From contig NC_051070.1 of the NCBI RefSeq assembly GCF_004664715.2, positions 44,216,456 through 44,280,455 on the forward strand: a stretch of 64,000 bases of DNA, given 5' to 3'. The translations under genes and the position numbers were made by a program. Source of the DNA: Peromyscus leucopus (Eukaryota > Chordata > Mammalia > Rodentia > Cricetidae). This document shows, in pieces, positions 24,701-38,743 of this stretch. A model generated the notes under the pieces. The model was given only the letters and a program-made list of their open reading frames with translations. It ran no database searches and was not told the DNA's origin. The first letter of the stretch is position 1. Each line of letters begins with the position of its first letter.

Positions 24701-27700
24701 GGTGCCTTTAACCCCAGTCATACCTACATGTCTTTGTGTGCCCGGCATACAATACATGTATTCCATATATGCTATGTATTCTACCACTCAATACAAGACT
24801 CGTAGAATATTTTTATATGCCCCCCCCATTTCCCTTTAACCTTATTCAAAATGCCCTAGGCCTTTGCAGTCTCAATATATAAAACATGTATTTTTTCTTC
24901 CTTCCCTTCCCTTCTTCCTTCTTATCTGATTATCACTCCATGAGTTCACAGGCCCACAGTACCGTCCTGGATGAGCTAGGTATGATGGTATATAGGATAT
25001 AGGCCCTAGTTATGCTTCAGCATACCGTTTACTAGGAAAAACAAATAGGATGTAATATACATAATATTGGTAAATTATAAAGTGCTCCTTAAGCTTGTTA
25101 AAAGCAGATTGTGGGATGGGACATGGTGGTGAATGCCTTTAGTCCTCTACATAACTAGTTCTAGGACAACCAGCCGGTATTATGATCAATCCACATGAGT
25201 CTATTTAATGTGTAATAGGGGTTTATTAAGATATAAATTGAGGAAATACATTCATGAATACAGAACCAAGTAAATAGCTGAAGTCATCCTCTGTTCTGAC
25301 CGGGACAAAATCAACCTGGCAGGACCAAATCCACCTGGCGGGACCAAATCCACCTGGTGGGACCGAATTCTCCTGTTGGGACCGAATTCTCCTGGTGGGA
25401 CGATTCTCTGGTGGAACCGATTCTCCTGGTGGGACCGAATCCACCTGGCAGTTTGATCAGAGCAGGAAGCAGGCAGCAGGAAGAAGGGGCTCATGACCCC
25501 TTCCTCCCTTTCAAGGGGTCACGTACAACAGCAAGAAGCACCGCCTCCTTCTGGTCCTTTAGCCTAAGGTCATGGGCAGAGCAAATACCACTACATTTCC
25601 CCTTTTTGTCTAAATAAGAAGGTTCTAAACTTAATGCAAACTATAAACAATAAGAATGATTCTCAAGTATTGTCTAGGAAAAACAAAGGGTAATAACAAA
25701 CAAAAATTGAACTACAACAAGAATACCATCAAACAAGACAGACATGCTAAACGTCCAAAAATGTCCAGATTATAGGTAAATGGCAAATTACTGAGATTAC
25801 TCCAATAGCTGTCCTATCCTGAAGATTCTAACTCTAGTACTAACATGTTCTAGCTAAGATACAGGAAGACTGTAACTGCAACTGTCTAGTCTTCAACTCC
25901 ATCAATACAAAACTGTATTTGTTGTATTGTGTGTGTACATACATATAGTATATATATTTCTACTCCTCTTTGAGGTATTTTGTATATTGATATAAGTGTA
26001 AAATTGTATTTGTTCTACCTCTGTTTAGGATATTTTGTATAGGTTATTTAAGTAGATAGACTTACAGAACTATAGTCACTCATGCTTGTCATTTCTATAG
26101 TTATGTTAGTTAGGTTCTCCAGATTTACAGAAACATATGTCAGATGGACAGGTAATCTTCAAACACTTCATAGACCTAGAGAATGTGGCATTTAAATGTT
26201 TTGATAACTTAGAATTCTGTTGACATGAGACACGATTGTTTCTGGCAGCACCAATCTACTCCTAAGACAATGTTGGGCTGGAAGGTGACCCAAAGGGGTC
26301 CTGTTGTTTATCTCATGGTACCAAATGTCTATGTGGAAAAGGGGAGGCCCAAGCTCATTCATGGAGAGACTGCTCTGCTCTGCCTGGAACTTCAATGAGA
26401 ACCTCAGTATGAGTGATTCAGGGCTTCCCTGTCAGTTTCTGCTGGGTGACTCTAAGTGCCCAGTTTGATGTCATCTTCTAAATGCTGATAGTCATTCCAA
26501 GAAACCTTGCCAAAGGAGAGGCGTTCTCAATGAACGCTTCTAGCTGGGTGCCTCAATGGGGCTTCTCTAGGCAGTTTTTTGGGGAACCCCAGAATCTGAT
26601 GTTACGTCTTGCTTGCCCTATTAATTGGGCTGCTGCAGTTGTTTCTGCTGGAGGGTCAAGTATCTGGTTTGCTAATGCTCTTGCTGTCTGCTGCTCTTCT
26701 CCACTACCTGATCTTTATTCTTCTACGCTGGCTTACTACACCCTTATAAACTCACTCAAAGCTCAAGGCTCATCCTTCACACATCATTCCTAGACAGTAC
26801 AGAACACAAGGGAACACTGTTAGATTCCTTGTGAATGTGGCTATATGAGGCATCCAAGATGCTTTAAGATTCAACCAAAGGCTTGGGAAGGCCCGTCACA
26901 CGTGAGATTTGATTTAAAATACCATAGGATTAGGAGGTACAGGGAAGGAGGGAGCAGGGGATGTCCTAGTCGAGAGAGCAGTGTGAGGGGCGACTTGTGG
27001 GTACAGTGATCCAGAGAGGTCTGCAAGAAGTCACTGCAGGAGTGAGGAAGGAGCTCTGAGGAACAGGCTGTCTAGGGAGGTGGCCTCTACTGTGGCAGAG
27101 CCTTGGCAACCAAGTCCGCACTGTTTCCAAGAGCAGCCACCCAGGCTGGCAGGTGATGGGATCAGATGTCCCGTTCTGGAAAACCAGGCTGCAGGAATGG
27201 CAGAGAGAAAGAAGAGACAGCAAAGGACAGAGTTTGGAAACTCTTTACAGAACTCAAGCATCTGATGATGGGTTAAGCCAAGGAGCAGAGAGAATTCTAG
27301 AGATGTAAGAGACAGCGAGGCAGCGGAATAACATCGCAGTGTGTTGGAGGGGAGAGAGATGAAGAAATCAATCTCTGTCCTGGTGGAGAGTGGTAAGGCC
27401 AGGCCATGTACCGAGAAAGAACTGGGGGAGGAAAGGCGGGTCTGCCGGGGAAGGGAGGGGAGTTTACAAGGACAGTTTAATTTTGGATGTGTTTATTTTG
27501 AAGTGCTTGTTTCCCACATCTGTTTCTTCCTCTTCAGTTCCCCGTCTCGGCCCTAGAGCTGCGCATCCTCCTGGGCTGCTGGAAAGGGTCCCACCTCCAC
27601 CCCCAGCACAGAACAGCCCCCCCCCCTTTGTTTAGCTCCTTTTCTAAATCAGATCTCATTGGGTCACTTCCTACTTCACGTGAAGACGCTCTCAGTTCCT

Positions 27701-30700
27701 TCGAGGAAATGCTGAAAGAATACTCTAGGAAGGAATTGCTGTAAATATCCTGAGCAAGATGAAACAATTACAGATGTTTGTTCCTTCTAATCATAGTCTT
27801 TGCCTAAGACAGAAAATCCTCAGGGTTACTTTAATTGAATAAGTACATAAATAATGTCTAATCTTTCCGTTATAAAAAAATTGCATATACTCCCTTTTCT
27901 CACTGGGAAAGGAGAAAATGAGACACCACTCAACGTTCTGTTGATATTTTCATATTATCCCTGTGTATATTTATCTGTACTTACTAGCTACTATTCTATA
28001 AATGCAACTTGTCTCTTAATAAAATGAACATAACTCTTACACAGGTGTAGAGATTCTATTTAGTGGGTGGAACTTTTTAAATAGGAGAAGGAATTGAGAG
28101 TCTCATGAAACTTGTTCTTTTCTTTCTATCACTGCCCTGGTGAGTTCACTAGAGGAAGGACCCTCAGAGGGGCAGGAGTCAACAGGCTTTGGACCCAGGG
28201 TTGTGAGTAACAGAGTCTGTGAAGTCCACGGGCAGCACTCAAACCAAAGGCAGGAAGTACAAACACCTCCAGTTACCGTGAGAGAAGAGCTCGGGGCCAC
28301 AACTTTAAGAACTTAGAGATTCTGGGGCTGTATAACCTTCTGAGGCTCCCCCCCCAAGTGAAACTGTGTCCTTAGGCAATTAAATCCTTTACCAGAGAAA
28401 AGGATCTAGAGCTGTCTTCCTGGACACTTTATCTGCACTCTATCACAGAGGGAAAGGGAGAAAAATAGAAGAAAAGGCCGAGAAAAGTGGAAATCAGGCA
28501 GAAGGAAATTCGTCCAGCAATGGCTTTGGGCACTGAGACTGGAGTCTGGATGTGTCAGTGGCCGGCCCTGAGGTGCCCCACAGCAGAGGCAAACCCTGAA
28601 GCTCACACTCAGCCTCACTGCGACACTCCTGCCAGCCTCCTGTCCCCAGAACAGCTCACACTTGTAAGTTTCTGCTCGTGCCGTTTCTTCTGGCGACCAG
28701 GACCATCCTGTCTTGTCTGCCATCTTCCTGCCACCCTTGACTTCCTGCTGAGACATCTCACATCTCTTTAGCCTGACTACTCTGTTGTTTCTCTCCTTCC
28801 CTCCTCCGCTCCATCACTCCTGTCTTCCTAGAACACCACCATGTCCCAGAGTACTCCAGCAATCATGTGTAACCTTCAGGTAATAACCACAAAATTGAAG
28901 AAAGGGGCGGGGCAGAGAAAAGAAAGAGGAAGTTGAGGTCATGTACTTTGCTATTAAGGAGACAGACACCTCTTGTAGGCGCTTTCTGTTTTTCATGATG
29001 AAATTTTGTGTACAAAGAAAGTGGAGGGATTAATATTTACAGAGTCTGCTCATGCGCAAATGCCCCTTCAGTGCAAAATGGCTAGCATGTTCACACCAGC
29101 CGTGGCCATGGAGGTAATAACGTGCCTCTTTTGGAGGGAGGCGAGTTTAATTAGGTTCTAGGCAGTGAAACCCTTGAGCACAAGGGATCTCGAAGGCAAG
29201 TCCATTCTGGTGTACCACCTTGGGCTGCACTTTATAGTCTATCATGCAAAACAGACATCAAGAGGCACTTCCAGGGCTGACTTAGGAGAGTCTGTGTCAC
29301 AACGTCACGGAGTCAAACAGAAGTCAGCCAATCTACGGTTTTCAGTCACTACATCAAGTATCTGGGGATGTCCGGCATGGAGTCGAAGGCTGGGGAGGGC
29401 GGCCGGCAAAGGGGCAATCCAGACCTTTCCTGCAGCAGTGCTTTAAGTGGGGTCCAGGACAGTGCTTGCCACTGACCAGGCGCAGCTCCTGCTCTAGAGA
29501 GGTCTTGTTTTGTCCAGTTTCCCTCAGTTCTTAAATCATCTGTACAGTATTGTTTCAGTTTGTATATTTAGAAATGTTCTTTCGATAGCACTCTGAGTTC
29601 ATTAGATACTACCTACAGAATAACAAAGAAAAAGAATTGTAACTGGAAAAAAATCTAGCTGGCTTTGTCAATTTTTTAAATTGACAAAGTTTTACTAAAT
29701 GGTGAACCTTCAAATTCTTTGCTGAACACATCTTCAAGTACACTATACTAGGATTCTGGACACCTGGGCTATAATCTTTGCTCAACTGTTCTTGGATGGA
29801 GGCTTCTTACCATCATCTGGGTCTAGGTTTGCTCATCTGAATATGAACTCCGAGGCTAATTAGTCTCTAAATACTCTCCTATTCTTTAATCCTATGACAA
29901 AGAAGGAGCGTGCAGCTATACAATCAGTGGCAATTTCTTATTTTTCCAAGTTCTCTCAAAGAAAACAGGCTATTTATATAACCAGAAAACAACCTTACTG
30001 AAAATGAACAATAAATAACCCTAAATATTTACAAAGATGGGATCTTGCAGCAGAGCCAAGAAGACAAGGACTTCAAGCATATGGCTTCCACACAAGTGAT
30101 TACAAAGCTTCCTGCCACAGGCTAAGACCCTTTTCATGCAGGAATAAATCTATATCCCTGCAATCTGATATGAAACACACTGTTACTATAAATAGCAAAC
30201 GTAGTTTGGTAGTGTGGTCAGCCATTAGTACCACCAAACCAGTCATGGAGGGGATAGGGAGATCAACACGTCCTCAAGAAGAAACACAAATCCAAAATAA
30301 ATGTGAAAAAATGGTTCTCTAAGAAACACAAGAGAGAAAAACTAAACTGGTGGAGAGAATGTGACAGAATGGCGAAGTTTTCCTGACTGTAAATCAGGTA
30401 ACTTCACTGATGAAAACGGCTTGGAAAGGTACCAAATCCTAAGACAAAGGTAAGCATCAGTGTATTTGATGGGACCAAGTTACACTGAGCCTTGGGCTCC
30501 TGGAGTTATTGGAGGTGCAGCACGCTTAGTTAGCCAGTTTCCTACTGTCACTACCAGCTGGGGAACAGACAAGAACGTTCGTGGACAAATTGTTCAGCAG
30601 CTCTACAGATATTAGGCAATCATGCTGGTATAGTGACGTGGCATGCTCCTGATGAACACAGAGGCAACCTGCTCGGGCCCACTTCCAATCAGTTAGCAAA

Positions 30701-33700
30701 ATTCACACATTCTTTAATTTTAGCAACAAAATATGTGCAGCATCTTAATACTAAATAACTCAATGAGCCTTTGTGAAAGGCTTCTTCTATCCACAGACAA
30801 ACTAAGCTCTGATCACAGTGAAACTAATAAAGGGGAGAAGATCTAGAAAACAGTATAATATCAATGGTCACAGAATCTTGCTTGGTTGACACTAAGGAAA
30901 TGCTTTATGACTTTTATGATGCAAAATAGATCAAATCAAATGCTATAAAGTTAATAAAATGTTATGTCTAGCTTAGAACAAATGAATATAATTTAATTTT
31001 GTTGTATAAATTAATCAAGAAATTAAATAGGTTTAATAAAATTTACTCTAAAAATATTCCCTCTAGACTGGTATAATTCTATATAAAATATTTATCCTAG
31101 GAATGGACTAATATCTCTCTCAAAGATTACAGGGAAAAGCGTCCTTTCTGTTTGATGTGGATATGGAACATGACCCCAGGTTTAGGTACTGAAGGGCTGG
31201 TCACCAGCTGGGGCACTATTGAGAACAGGATAATGAGGGGCTGGCATAGTGGAAGGGGTGACTTGGAGGTCAGGTCTAGCTGAAAGAGGTAGGTCACTGG
31301 GATGTGCCTCTGAAGGGTTTATGTAGCCCCAGACTTTTCACCGTGAGATGAGTACCTTCCCTCTCCCATGTCTTCCCAGCATGAGGTTTTCAAGGCGGCC
31401 TGCAGGCCAGCGTAGCAGAGCCTGTCAGCCAAGGCTGAGACCTCTGAAACAGAGCCACAGGAACTCTGCTTCCTGTTAAGTCTTTTCTCTCAGCTGTTTG
31501 TCACAGCAACGAAAACACTCCAACAGAATTTTAAACAGACTTGGAAGGCACCTCAAATGCAATGGCCAGACTGTGGTGGAATCTGACTGGAACAAACCAA
31601 CTGTGAAATAACACTATTGAGGCCATTGTAGGTCACTGGAAGAGACCACTTCAGATTATATTAACAGTTACAGTTGATCTGTTGGGTGTGATAATGAAAT
31701 TGCAGTTACTGTACCTGTATATACTAAGAAGCCTGCAAGAAGGAGAATGCACTAAAAGATGACATGCAGGGCTGTCAGTGAGGAATTCGCTATGCTGACC
31801 TGAGGACCTGAGCTCAGATCCCCGGCACCCATGTCACAAGCGGGGCAAGGCAGCATTTGCCTATCATCCCAGGAGTGGGAAGGTAGACCAGAGATCTCTG
31901 GGGCTCGCTGGAAGGCCAGCCAGTCTAGCCAAACAGAATCAGGGAGCTCCAGTGAGAGGCTGTCTCAAAAACTACAGTAGGAAGTGGTTGAGAGAGATGC
32001 CTGACACTGACCTCTAACCTTCACACAAGTGCGCAGACACACAGACACAGGAATCTCATGCATATATCTCCGCCCACAAAAGTGTTGGAGAAATAAATAG
32101 AAGACTGTCAAGATGCTATTGATTGTTAAATGAGATATGTCCTCTACTTTGATATAAAAGAAAATGTGACTGTCCTTTACTCTACATATAAAGTGCAGTC
32201 TCTATCCTAGACTATCATAATCATTCAACAAAGTCAGCCATTACATTTTTGCTGCTGTTACTATTGCTAGAATCAATAGAGTTGAACTGGTGTGGTATTA
32301 TGGGGAAATAGGAGCTGGAGAGCTCTAAGTCTGCACTAAGCAGCTATGTGATCTTGGACAAACAGCTGAACCCTTTGAAGATTGCCTGTTTATTGCAAAG
32401 ACATAGAAAGTACAACTTTTATTTTACTCCAGTGTTGCTGTAGAAGTAAATGATCAAAAGCATTGGAAATTGTAACACACAATCCTTCTTCATAAGAAAA
32501 CTATGATTGAACTATAGACGACATTGAATATACATCACAACTGTCTTAAAGCTGAATCAGAGGAGGAAATGATGTGGCTGTTCAGAGGAAAAGACGATTG
32601 CAGTTTTCTGTGACACCAACTAAGAGAGGCTTCCTGGAGGATGAAGCACCTGAGGATGGTCCCAGGTGAAGACGGAAGGAGAGGTAATGTGTGCCCAAAC
32701 ACCACAGAAAAGGGCAGAGGGGTAGCAGGGCATGCTAGACACAGAAAAGTTGGGAGAGTCTGGCGTATCGCTCTATAAAGAAGACTCTATCTGCCATGTA
32801 AGGCAGGCTAAGCTTTAAGTTTTAGCAGGAAAATAAAGTTGGGAACTATCTTACTGCAGATGTGGAACTGAACAGAATATCAAAGAATGAGTCATGTTAT
32901 GACATGAAGAACACAAGGTAGAGAAGCATCCTATATAAAAAGTCCTGTATGACAAGGACGATGTCATATACTCGAATCTTGACAAGGGGAAATATGAATG
33001 ATGGAACATACAGAGAAGTTAATACCAGGCAGCTATTGTTCAGTAAAATGATAACAAAATAAGTCTGGCTAAAATGAAAAAAAAAAAGTTGACAAGTGAT
33101 TTTAGTAGATTGTTCAGGTAGGAGTCACTATGGATAATTAACCGTACCTCATTAAGCATGGGTCGAATGCTGAGGACTTGCTGTGGAGTTTTGCCTAACA
33201 CTAAACCAAATGACATTGGTTGTGTAGTTGATTAAACTTGGATTTCTAAAACAAAACATACAAGATTTTAAAATAATTCTTATGTAAGGGTAGGTGAGCA
33301 TTTTAGATGTTATTAGAAAGAAATGTCACCTTCAAATGTCTAATAAAATGCAACTCTTCTCAAAACACAAGCATTCTTATTCCCAAACGTTTCTTCTTAG
33401 GAACTTCAGGATAAAAAAAGAAATGACATACCTGTAGGCTCATTCTCTAACCCAGTTTCTATAAATATTTTTATATCATGTGGACTAGTGTTCAAAAAAA
33501 AATGAGAGATTCAAGAAGCTTGTTCTTTGTATTCCTAGAGCTGGAGAGTCTCCTCACACCCCAAAAAGCATGACCAGTTAAGAAATCAACAGACAACTCT
33601 TTTTGTTAAATGGAATATCATGCAACATAATAATAAAAAGTAAATAAAACCAGGAAGAAACTCCTAATTACAAGGAAGGAGAAGTTGTAATACTGTAATT

Positions 33701-36700
33701 ACAAGGTGGTGGGGGGGGCACATGGCAGTATTCTGCAGACTTCCTATATCTGCTGCATAGGCTCTAAGTGACCATCAAGCATGGAAGTCCAGGGCACCTG
33801 TCCCATTTGGTTTGAAGGTGGCAATTATGCCTCATTTCCTAGAAAGACTGCTCTGGCAGAAAAATCCCACATTGAAAATAGAAATTTAAAAACTTACTTT
33901 TCAAAGTAAAACGGAAGCTACTTCATTCTCATTTATTTGGGGGAGTGTTGTAAGTGGACTTATTTTCAGCTTCCTAACAGATGTGGACTTTTGTCTAATA
34001 CTGGAGATGCTTAAAAAGATGGAATTACCCACAAGGAAGAAAGGGTTCAGTCAGGGTGAAAAGGTGACACACTTCCAAACCAGCACTCACTTCCTCTCAT
34101 TTCCCTATGCTTAAAAGCTGCTGGTGGTAACACAACAGCCTTCTGAATACCTCCAGTTACAGCTCACACATTGTCATGGCTTCAGCCAGCGACAGTTGGT
34201 GAAGAGGAGACTGGGCAGCCTGCTCCCAACCACCACCAGTTCATATAAAGAGCAGCCATTATGTTTACACTTGTGCTGACGACTTCTCTGTCCTACTGAA
34301 TCCCCAAAGCTTCACTTCACGCTGTTTCCCGAGTTGTCACCAATGCTTTAGGAAGAGAAAGGAAGAAGACCGAGCACTGTCACAGTTTGCTTAGTTTCAA
34401 AATAAAACGGATGAAGAAACTGTCGTTTTCCCTGATTGTTTCAGTGAAAACTGGCTACATCACCCCAGGCAGCTCAGAGTCAAGAGTCCTCAGCCTGCGG
34501 CCTGTACTCTCACAGGCTTGCCTTTCTCATGGTGATGCTTTACAAGGCAGAAATCAGTGCAGATGAGAAGGAATACAAAACACTTGGAGGTATGAAAACC
34601 CGCTGGTCAGCGAAGCAGGGTGTTGTTCAAAGCTACTGAAAGAGGACACCTTCCTGAAACAGAAGAAGAGAGAAGGGAACATGCTCCTCAGACCTCAGGA
34701 GGCAGTGGACAAAGGTCCACCAGAGTCCTGCCTGTTCTACACAGATGTCAGCTTCTCAGAAAACAAGTTTGAATGGAACTTAGTTGGCTCAAGTGTTTAT
34801 ACAATTCAATTTGGGTTTTTAGGCAGCCACGTTGGTCCAACTCCCACCTTCTGATTGGTAAATACAAGCATGAAACACCACTCTTCAGAGCTAAATGCTA
34901 GCTAGTGATTGCTCAGAACATGAAGATCACCCTGCTTTGCTCACAAGGCTCCAGTCTCAGATCTGAGCTATCTCAGGCACGTGGGCACTGAGCCAAGTAC
35001 TAGCCTAGATTCTGCCTGACCCAGCAGGGGCAAGCTTACAGAACTCAACCCATTGTTTTCAGATCTCCTGAAAAATCTAAGTTTTAAATTCAAATTACTT
35101 CTAATACTTTATGAATTATTGATATTTATACTTTGCTAAGTAGGAAATACAGAGTCCTCTAAGATACTTTTCAAATATCGGATAAACACTATTCACAAAG
35201 CATCAGAGAAGATGCCAGTATAACCAAGGACCTCAGTGCCTCACTGGCATAGGTAGGGAAGGCAGACAAATTCATGAATCTAACAGGAGACTGACAGAAA
35301 CCTAAAAATGGCCTACTTCATCACTTCAGAGAATGTGAATTCAGGGTAGTGATTTACATAGTGAGGATAAAAGCACAAAGACCAGGCGGTGGGGTGTGGG
35401 CGGGGAGACGCCAGCAGAGAGCAGAGGCTGCAGGACAACCATCCACACAGGAAACAACTCTACCTTCGATCTGAGGGCAGATTTGGAGGTGAGGGATGAG
35501 ACGCCCAGCTGAAGGCGGTGGGCTAGGCCATGGGTATCAAAGGGCAGACTGAAGGAGCTCGACTGAAAAGACCCAGGCAGCAGAAATGCTCTCACAATCT
35601 GAAGGCCCTCAGCACTGGGACCCGGGCTAGGCTGATGATAGACTTTCAGGTTAATAACCAAAAATCCTCCGGATACGAAGAGGGCCTGTCCGTCAGTCAT
35701 GCCTTGACCACTGGAGACCCACCCGCCTTTGGCACTCTCATATCTCTGAGAAACTAACTATCCCTTGAGCCCCAGCTCTCAATATTCTCTTTGTTGGTCT
35801 GATCTGTTGCTGAGTTGCCAGCGATGGCTGTTTCTGAGGCCATTTTCTTGACAGGAAGAGTTTTCAAAGGACACACAAAGTACTCCAGGCTTTAAGTGAC
35901 AAAAAGTCTGTTAAGAACTTGGGGCTTGAGCCAGGCTAGGTGGCACATACCCATAATCCCAGCATTCAGGAGGCAGAGGTGGGTGGATCTCTGTGAGTTC
36001 AAGGCCAGCCTGTTCTACATATTAAGTTCCAGCCCAGTCAGAGATACACAGTGAGTCTCTGTCTCACAAACAAAACCCCAAACCATCTAGGCTTGTGGGC
36101 TTAGAGAAGGACCTGGGGTGAGAGGGAGGGATGGGAGGAAAAGGCAGGAAGGAGGGGAGGATATAGATGCCGGGTGTATGTATTAAGTTTAAAAAATAAA
36201 AATTAAAGATTAATAAGAGCATAACTGCATACTGGGCTTTATATATTTATGAAGTCCAAAGTCATCATGTTTCAATGGGATCAGAACCATCAAGGACTCA
36301 ATGCCACCTGTTAGCCACTCTTCATTAACCTATAAAAACTTACTAGAAAAATGACTATCAATAAATACAAGTAGGTAGGTATTTTCAAGTGGTGAAAAAA
36401 AACCCATGAATTATCTATTTTATGTTTAATTCTTGTTTAGAAAAAAGTGAACTAAGAGAATACAAAAATGCTTTTAAGACTTCCATGTGATGCATGGGTT
36501 TTATTTTTAGTGGGCACTAAGTGCTGTCTGTGTGGAATATTTCCCATGCTTTATCACATGTCACCTTTACATTAGCCCAGCGGAGTGCATACTGTTTACA
36601 TTGCCAAGTTAGACTCAGAAAGCTGAGCAGTTTGCCAGAGTCCACGCATGTGGGAGACTGGCTGCTAGACCTTCACCACTCAATTCCAGATCCATGCCTT

Positions 36701-38708
36701 CAACGATGGGCCTGCTTGAATCCAGTTTTAAAAATTTCAAGTCAGTTAGCAGGCTGAGCAGCTAAAAGTACTTTTGAATAAGCTGATGACCCCAAGTTTG
36801 ATTCCTGGAAATCGTGTAAAAGAGCCTGACACAGAAGCAGGGTGTACCTATAAACCTAGCACCCCTACAGTGGGACGGAAGTGGAAAACCACCCAGAAGC
36901 TTGTGAGTAGCTAACATGGAGTCTGAAGAGAGACTCTGACTCAACAAAAAGTTGTCCTCTGACGGCCAAACATGATCTGAGATGCATGCACAAAGTAATA
37001 ATAAGTAAAAATTTTAACTGTAGGTTTAAGACGTTATACATTAAAGAGTCTGTATTTTTATGTAAGCACAAAACAAGAAACACAAAAAGAAGGCTATGCT
37101 TCTGATTGCCCTTAAGACCAACTTGTAAAAAACCAAAGTGCTACTCAGTGAGGAAAACTATCAGAATGTTCTAATACTGAGTGTCCACCCATCCCTTAGA
37201 CAGCATAGACAGATAACACCTCTACTGTGTAGCAGTAATGTGCTAGGAACCCAGGACAGAAAGGAACCAAAGCAGCACAGTTCTTGTTCCCATGGAGCAT
37301 ACAAATTGGGTTGATGGTCACTACCTGGGAAATACAGCTCCATGAAACGAGTGTGAAAAGAAGGGCTACAGGCGAGTGATGCAATGGAGGCCAGCTCAGA
37401 CGAGGCACAATGTCCCTCCCGGGAGCTGGGGAGGGAGCCGCAGGTAGACGCACAGGCATGAACCAAACACCAAAGAGATGAGAACCTGAAGGCAGGTCTG
37501 GGTGGTTCAAGGTAGCACAGGCTAAGAAAGACATATCAAAGCCTGGGCTGGAGCCGTGGGCAGAGGTGGCAACCTGCAAATTGCATGGCTCTATCTGAGA
37601 GCAAGGAGGAGCTGACTGCAGCAAAAAGACACAGAAACACTGAGTTTGTACACCCATTAACCTGGCTGAGAGTGGATGTCAGCATGTAAGGAGGTGCAGC
37701 TACTGTCTGGAACCTGTTCTGCACTCCGGATGGCAGGGGATGGTGGGGTGAGCGTGACTAGGGTAGCAAAGCTGGGAAGGTACAGACAACCACGGGGCAA
37801 ATGGACAGGGTGATGGGAGATGAGTAGAAATGGTTAACCTTGGGATAATGCTAAGGCTTTGATGCTATAAATTACTCTTTGGGTGGTAAGGCATTTCATA
37901 CTGTGAATTTAAATTTGTCATTTTATTAAAAGGAAAAAGAATTTCCAAATTCTTATTCCCCAAAAAAGAAACTTACTGCTTCTGAAGCATTAGTATTCGC
38001 TCATCTGTGCTTGGCTCCCAGCCATAACTCACCTGGTTCCCGACCAAGAGTAAGTGTTCGCCAAGGACAAAGTCTTTGAGCATGTCTTCCATCACTACCA
38101 TGTGCTAGGAAAAATTTAAAAAAAAAAAAAGATTTAAACAGAGTCAAAGAAGAAAGTTAGCTATACAGGTGTTATCTTAGAATGCAGAGCATAAATCATG
38201 ATAAAATAAGTAACTGACTTGAATCAAAACACATTTTTGTTATTGTTGTTGAGACAGATTCTCTCTCTGAAGCTCTGGCTGTTCTCAATACTCTATGTAG
38301 ACCAGGTTGGGGTCAAACTCTGCCTACCTAGTGCTGGGATTAAAGACGTGTGCTGTAATTAAAAACATTTAATGATGTGGATAAGTAATCAATTAGGTCA
38401 CCAATACTGAAAACTTCAAATATCTAAGCAAGAGGAAACTACTGACCAATATTTCAAATAATTTCTATAATTCAATGCAAAATTTTTATTTACATTTCTA
38501 TAGAATTGGCTTATAATTTAATGTAATATTTAAATTGATGCTTGCTAATTTAAGTAAACAAATACCACCAAAAAAACTCCATTTTGGACTTTCTTTTTTT
38601 AAAAAAAAGTATACCTTTACATATATACACATACATATATATTTGTATACATTTTATATGCAATAAGATAAAATTAAAACTATATACATAAGTATATATA
38701 GCATATAA

Positions 38709-38743
<35 letters not shown>

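Larger units (their letters stand above)
23866..38032 (-). other. VWA8: VWA8 intron w6-w7 (14 kb)
   Basis: The intron splits Walker A of AAA3. It contains a retroviral LTR and internal fragment (25183-26790), a full B3-type SINE (31770-32095), a B1 (35930-36085), an L1-3'-end-like purine tract (36086-36215) and a B3-like SINE (36750-36995). The interval 29450-31300 and the interval 32100-35900 show nothing recognisable apart from a short perfect hairpin at 29663-29689. No open frame of 60 codons exists between 29450 and 35340. Confidence 0.7.

Noticed and set aside
25226..25494. Pro/Arg-rich open frames on the minus strand
   Set aside because: They are a translation of the 19-bp tandem repeat inside an LTR, not a conserved retroviral or host protein.
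26482..26793. 103-codon plus-strand open frame
   Set aside because: Antisense to the retroviral remnant that occupies this region; no recognisable homology.
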